Assembly: GCA_020634935.1 (NCBI GenBank)
Contig: JACKAT010000001.1
Location: 272,460-336,459 of the forward strand
Reading direction: 5' to 3'
Length of the DNA stretch: 64,000 bases
DNA from: Anaerolineales bacterium
GTDB lineage: Bacteria > Chloroflexota > Anaerolineae > 4572-78 > J111
Position 1 is the first letter of the stretch, and each line of letters begins with the position of its first letter. Below are positions 62,733 through 64,000 of the stretch, piece by piece. The notes beneath the pieces were generated by a model. The model saw nothing but the letters and a program-made list of their open reading frames with translations, did no database searches and was not told the origin of the DNA. The position numbers were made by a program, and so were the translations under genes.

Positions 62733-63131
62733 TTAAGGATTTGGAAGTAACCGTTTGAGCCCGGCGGTGGCAATACCGGTCAGGATGGTTGGCAACGTCA
62801 AGACTACAAAAATAATTCGCGACTCACTCAAAAAGTAGCCGTAGCTCGCCGGACTGCTGTTAGAAAAGACGTAAAATACCCCGATCACGACGGTGAGCAT
62901 AAACCCAACTATCGCCCCGCCAATCATCCCTAAATTCCCTAAGCTAATGATCAAACCAATAATCAGGCCGATGAAAGCGCACAGTATGGCCACAACAAGG
63001 CTGAAGGCTATACCTTCGACCAGGGGCGTATTATCGAATGTCGTCAACAGCAAAAATATGAGGAAGCCGAGGCTGGCGCATATCCCTGCGCCGATTAAAG
63101 TACTGAGAAGAGTTCTGGCAACACTGTGCAT
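62733..63131 (-). CDS. Small four-helix membrane protein
   Basis: 132 residues with four hydrophobic helices (about 8-30, 38-62, 66-90 and 103-125) and Gly-rich turns (SLGNLGMIGGAIVGF). No recognised family and no conserved charged residues in the helices. Function unknown. ATG 63131. Confidence 0.6.
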   Translation of the reverse strand: MHSVARTLLSTLIGAGICASLGFLIFLLLTTFDNTPLVEGIAFSLVVAILCAFIGLIIGLIISLGNLGMIGGAIVGFMLTVVIGVFYVFSNSSPASYGYFLSESRIIFVVLTLPTILTGIATAGLKRLLPNP

Positions 63132-63218
63132 GGCTGAGTCCTTATCCTTATGAATAAAAAACCATCTAAGCTAAGCATTCCCGGTTTAGGGGATCGACGG
63201 GTTTAAGCGGGGACATAC

Positions 63219-63258
63219 AAAAAAGCCAAGCCCCTTATGTTAGGGTCTCTGGCTTTTT
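63219..63258. terminator. Bidirectional intrinsic terminator
   Basis: AAAAAAGCCA and TGGCTTTTT form the stem base with GCCCC/GGGTC above and an A-run/T-run on both sides. Confidence 0.7.
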
Positions 63259-63332
63259 GTTAGGTGTCAATGCTTAACGGCTATGTTTAGAAAATTCCAA
63301 AGATGGTTTCCATTTTTCTCTCCATTCGCTCA

Positions 63333-63690
63333 AAATTTGTTGGTTATGATACTGAACAAAGTAGGCTTGCGGAACAAAGATTTACCGATTGTGTGTTTAG
63401 AAGATGCTGAAAATCGAAGTCATTTTGAATTTCCTTTCACTAAAGTTTGTTGGTTATGATACTGAACAAAGTAGGCTTGTGGAACAAAGATTTACCCATT
63501 GTATGTTTAGAAGATGCTGAAAATCGAAGTCATTTTGAATTTCCTTTCGCTCAAAGTTTGGTGGTTATGTACTGAACAAAATAGGCTTGTGGAACAAAGA
63601 TTTACCGATTGTGTGTTTAGAAGATGCTGAAAATCGAAGTCATTTTGAATTTCCTTTCGTCAAAATTTATTAGTTATGATTATGGCCTCA
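63333..63690. repeat. Tandem array, ~110-bp unit, 3.3 copies
   Basis: TGGTTATGAT(A)CTGAACAAA begins units at 63341, 63451 and 63562, with a partial fourth from 63670. Each unit has TTTAGAAGATGCTGAAAATC and GAAGTCATTTTGAATTTCC. No gene lies between 63132 and 63877. Confidence 0.92.
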
Positions 63691-63877
63691 TAATAACATA
63701 TTTGGTTGGGCTTGTCTGTCCCACGATCTGAACAACCATGTCATGTAATCTGAACAAAATAGGTTTATGGAACCATTTTTTATCAAAAGTTACTGACATA
63801 CTGTTGTCAGGGGTGATGTGATATCCTGTAGATGTCTAACAAATAATTACTATTTTATCTTTTGGAGGTTTTACCCC

Positions 63878-64000
63878 ATGAAAAATGTAATCAATTGGTT
63901 TGAAATTCCTGTCGTCGATGTCGAGCGGGCGGTTAAGTTTTACGGTACAATTTTTGAAACCGATCTAACTGCCGCCGAGATGGATGGCATGACGATGGCT
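63878..64000 (+). CDS. VOC-family (glyoxalase/bleomycin resistance-like) protein, 3' end outside window
   Basis: The first 41 codons, to the window edge. NWFEIPVVDVERAVKFYGTI matches the start of a VOC module (metal-site position in the first strand occupied by Glu). Such small proteins bind metal and act as isomerases, dioxygenases or resistance proteins; nothing more can be said. ATG 63878 follows TTTGGAGG. Confidence 0.8.
   Translation, partial: MKNVINWFEIPVVDVERAVKFYGTIFETDLTAAEMDGMTMA

Noticed and set aside
63333..63690. Possible CRISPR array upstream of the VOC gene
   Set aside because: Whole 110-bp units are conserved with no unique spacers.

Overview
The window looks like part of a Chloroflexota chromosome (Anaerolineae-like). 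This is inferred from gene content and style: secreted proteins with long Thr/Pro linkers, a Met/Ala/Asp-repeat lipoprotein, a GxGYxYP protein, DUF11-type metalloprotease, response-regulator/adenylate-cyclase fusions, and gene gaps packed with dispersed palindromic repeats. No rRNA and no complete mobile element is present; one tRNA (CAT anticodon) is. Assignment to a genus is not possible from the sequence alone.

Layout. 1-8.4 kb: a PHP-family gene cut by the window edge, a decayed alkaline-phosphatase-superfamily gene, two tandem arrays (84-bp and 42-bp units, 14 copies each), then a phosphorus locus: a flavin oxidoreductase of the phosphonate-associated type, a LysM-PstS phosphate-binding protein and phosphonoacetaldehyde hydrolase. 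Two almost identical Pho-box promoters (four TTAACAG-like repeats at 11-bp period, then a -10) sit before pstS and between pstS and phnX. 8.4-20.8 kb: a NarL-type two-component system, a CcdA/thioredoxin-like pair, SufE, Mg-chelatase-type AAA ATPase and VWA partner, MltG, a second chelatase-type ATPase and a LysM amidase.

21-28.5 kb: a glycosyltransferase and a methyltransferase, then an accessory region with three related Rhs-core copies, an Rpn-type nuclease, an AT-rich Rhs tip of unknown function and a membrane beta-propeller gene. 28.5-36.7 kb: XerC/D recombinase next to purine nucleoside phosphorylase, DprA-like, FtsB-like, tRNA, sulfurtransferase, a solute-binding protein and a clan GH-A glycosidase-like protein. 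37-43.8 kb: a signalling block of PP2C phosphatase, response regulator-GAF-adenylate cyclase, hybrid histidine kinase and a second response regulator-GAF-cyclase, expected to turn kinase input into cAMP.

43.8-64 kb: large secreted proteins (beta-propeller lipoprotein, matrixin-like protease, GxGYxYP protein, SpoIID-domain protein), a HigBA toxin-antitoxin pair, an SDR/AraC/3-hydroxyacyl-CoA dehydrogenase group, SanA-like, GNAT, an AmmeMemoRadiSam radical SAM enzyme and the start of a VOC protein. Non-coding space is unusually rich: at least five dispersed palindrome families, five tandem arrays and a dozen heptanucleotide (7-bp period) tracts, some reaching into coding sequence.
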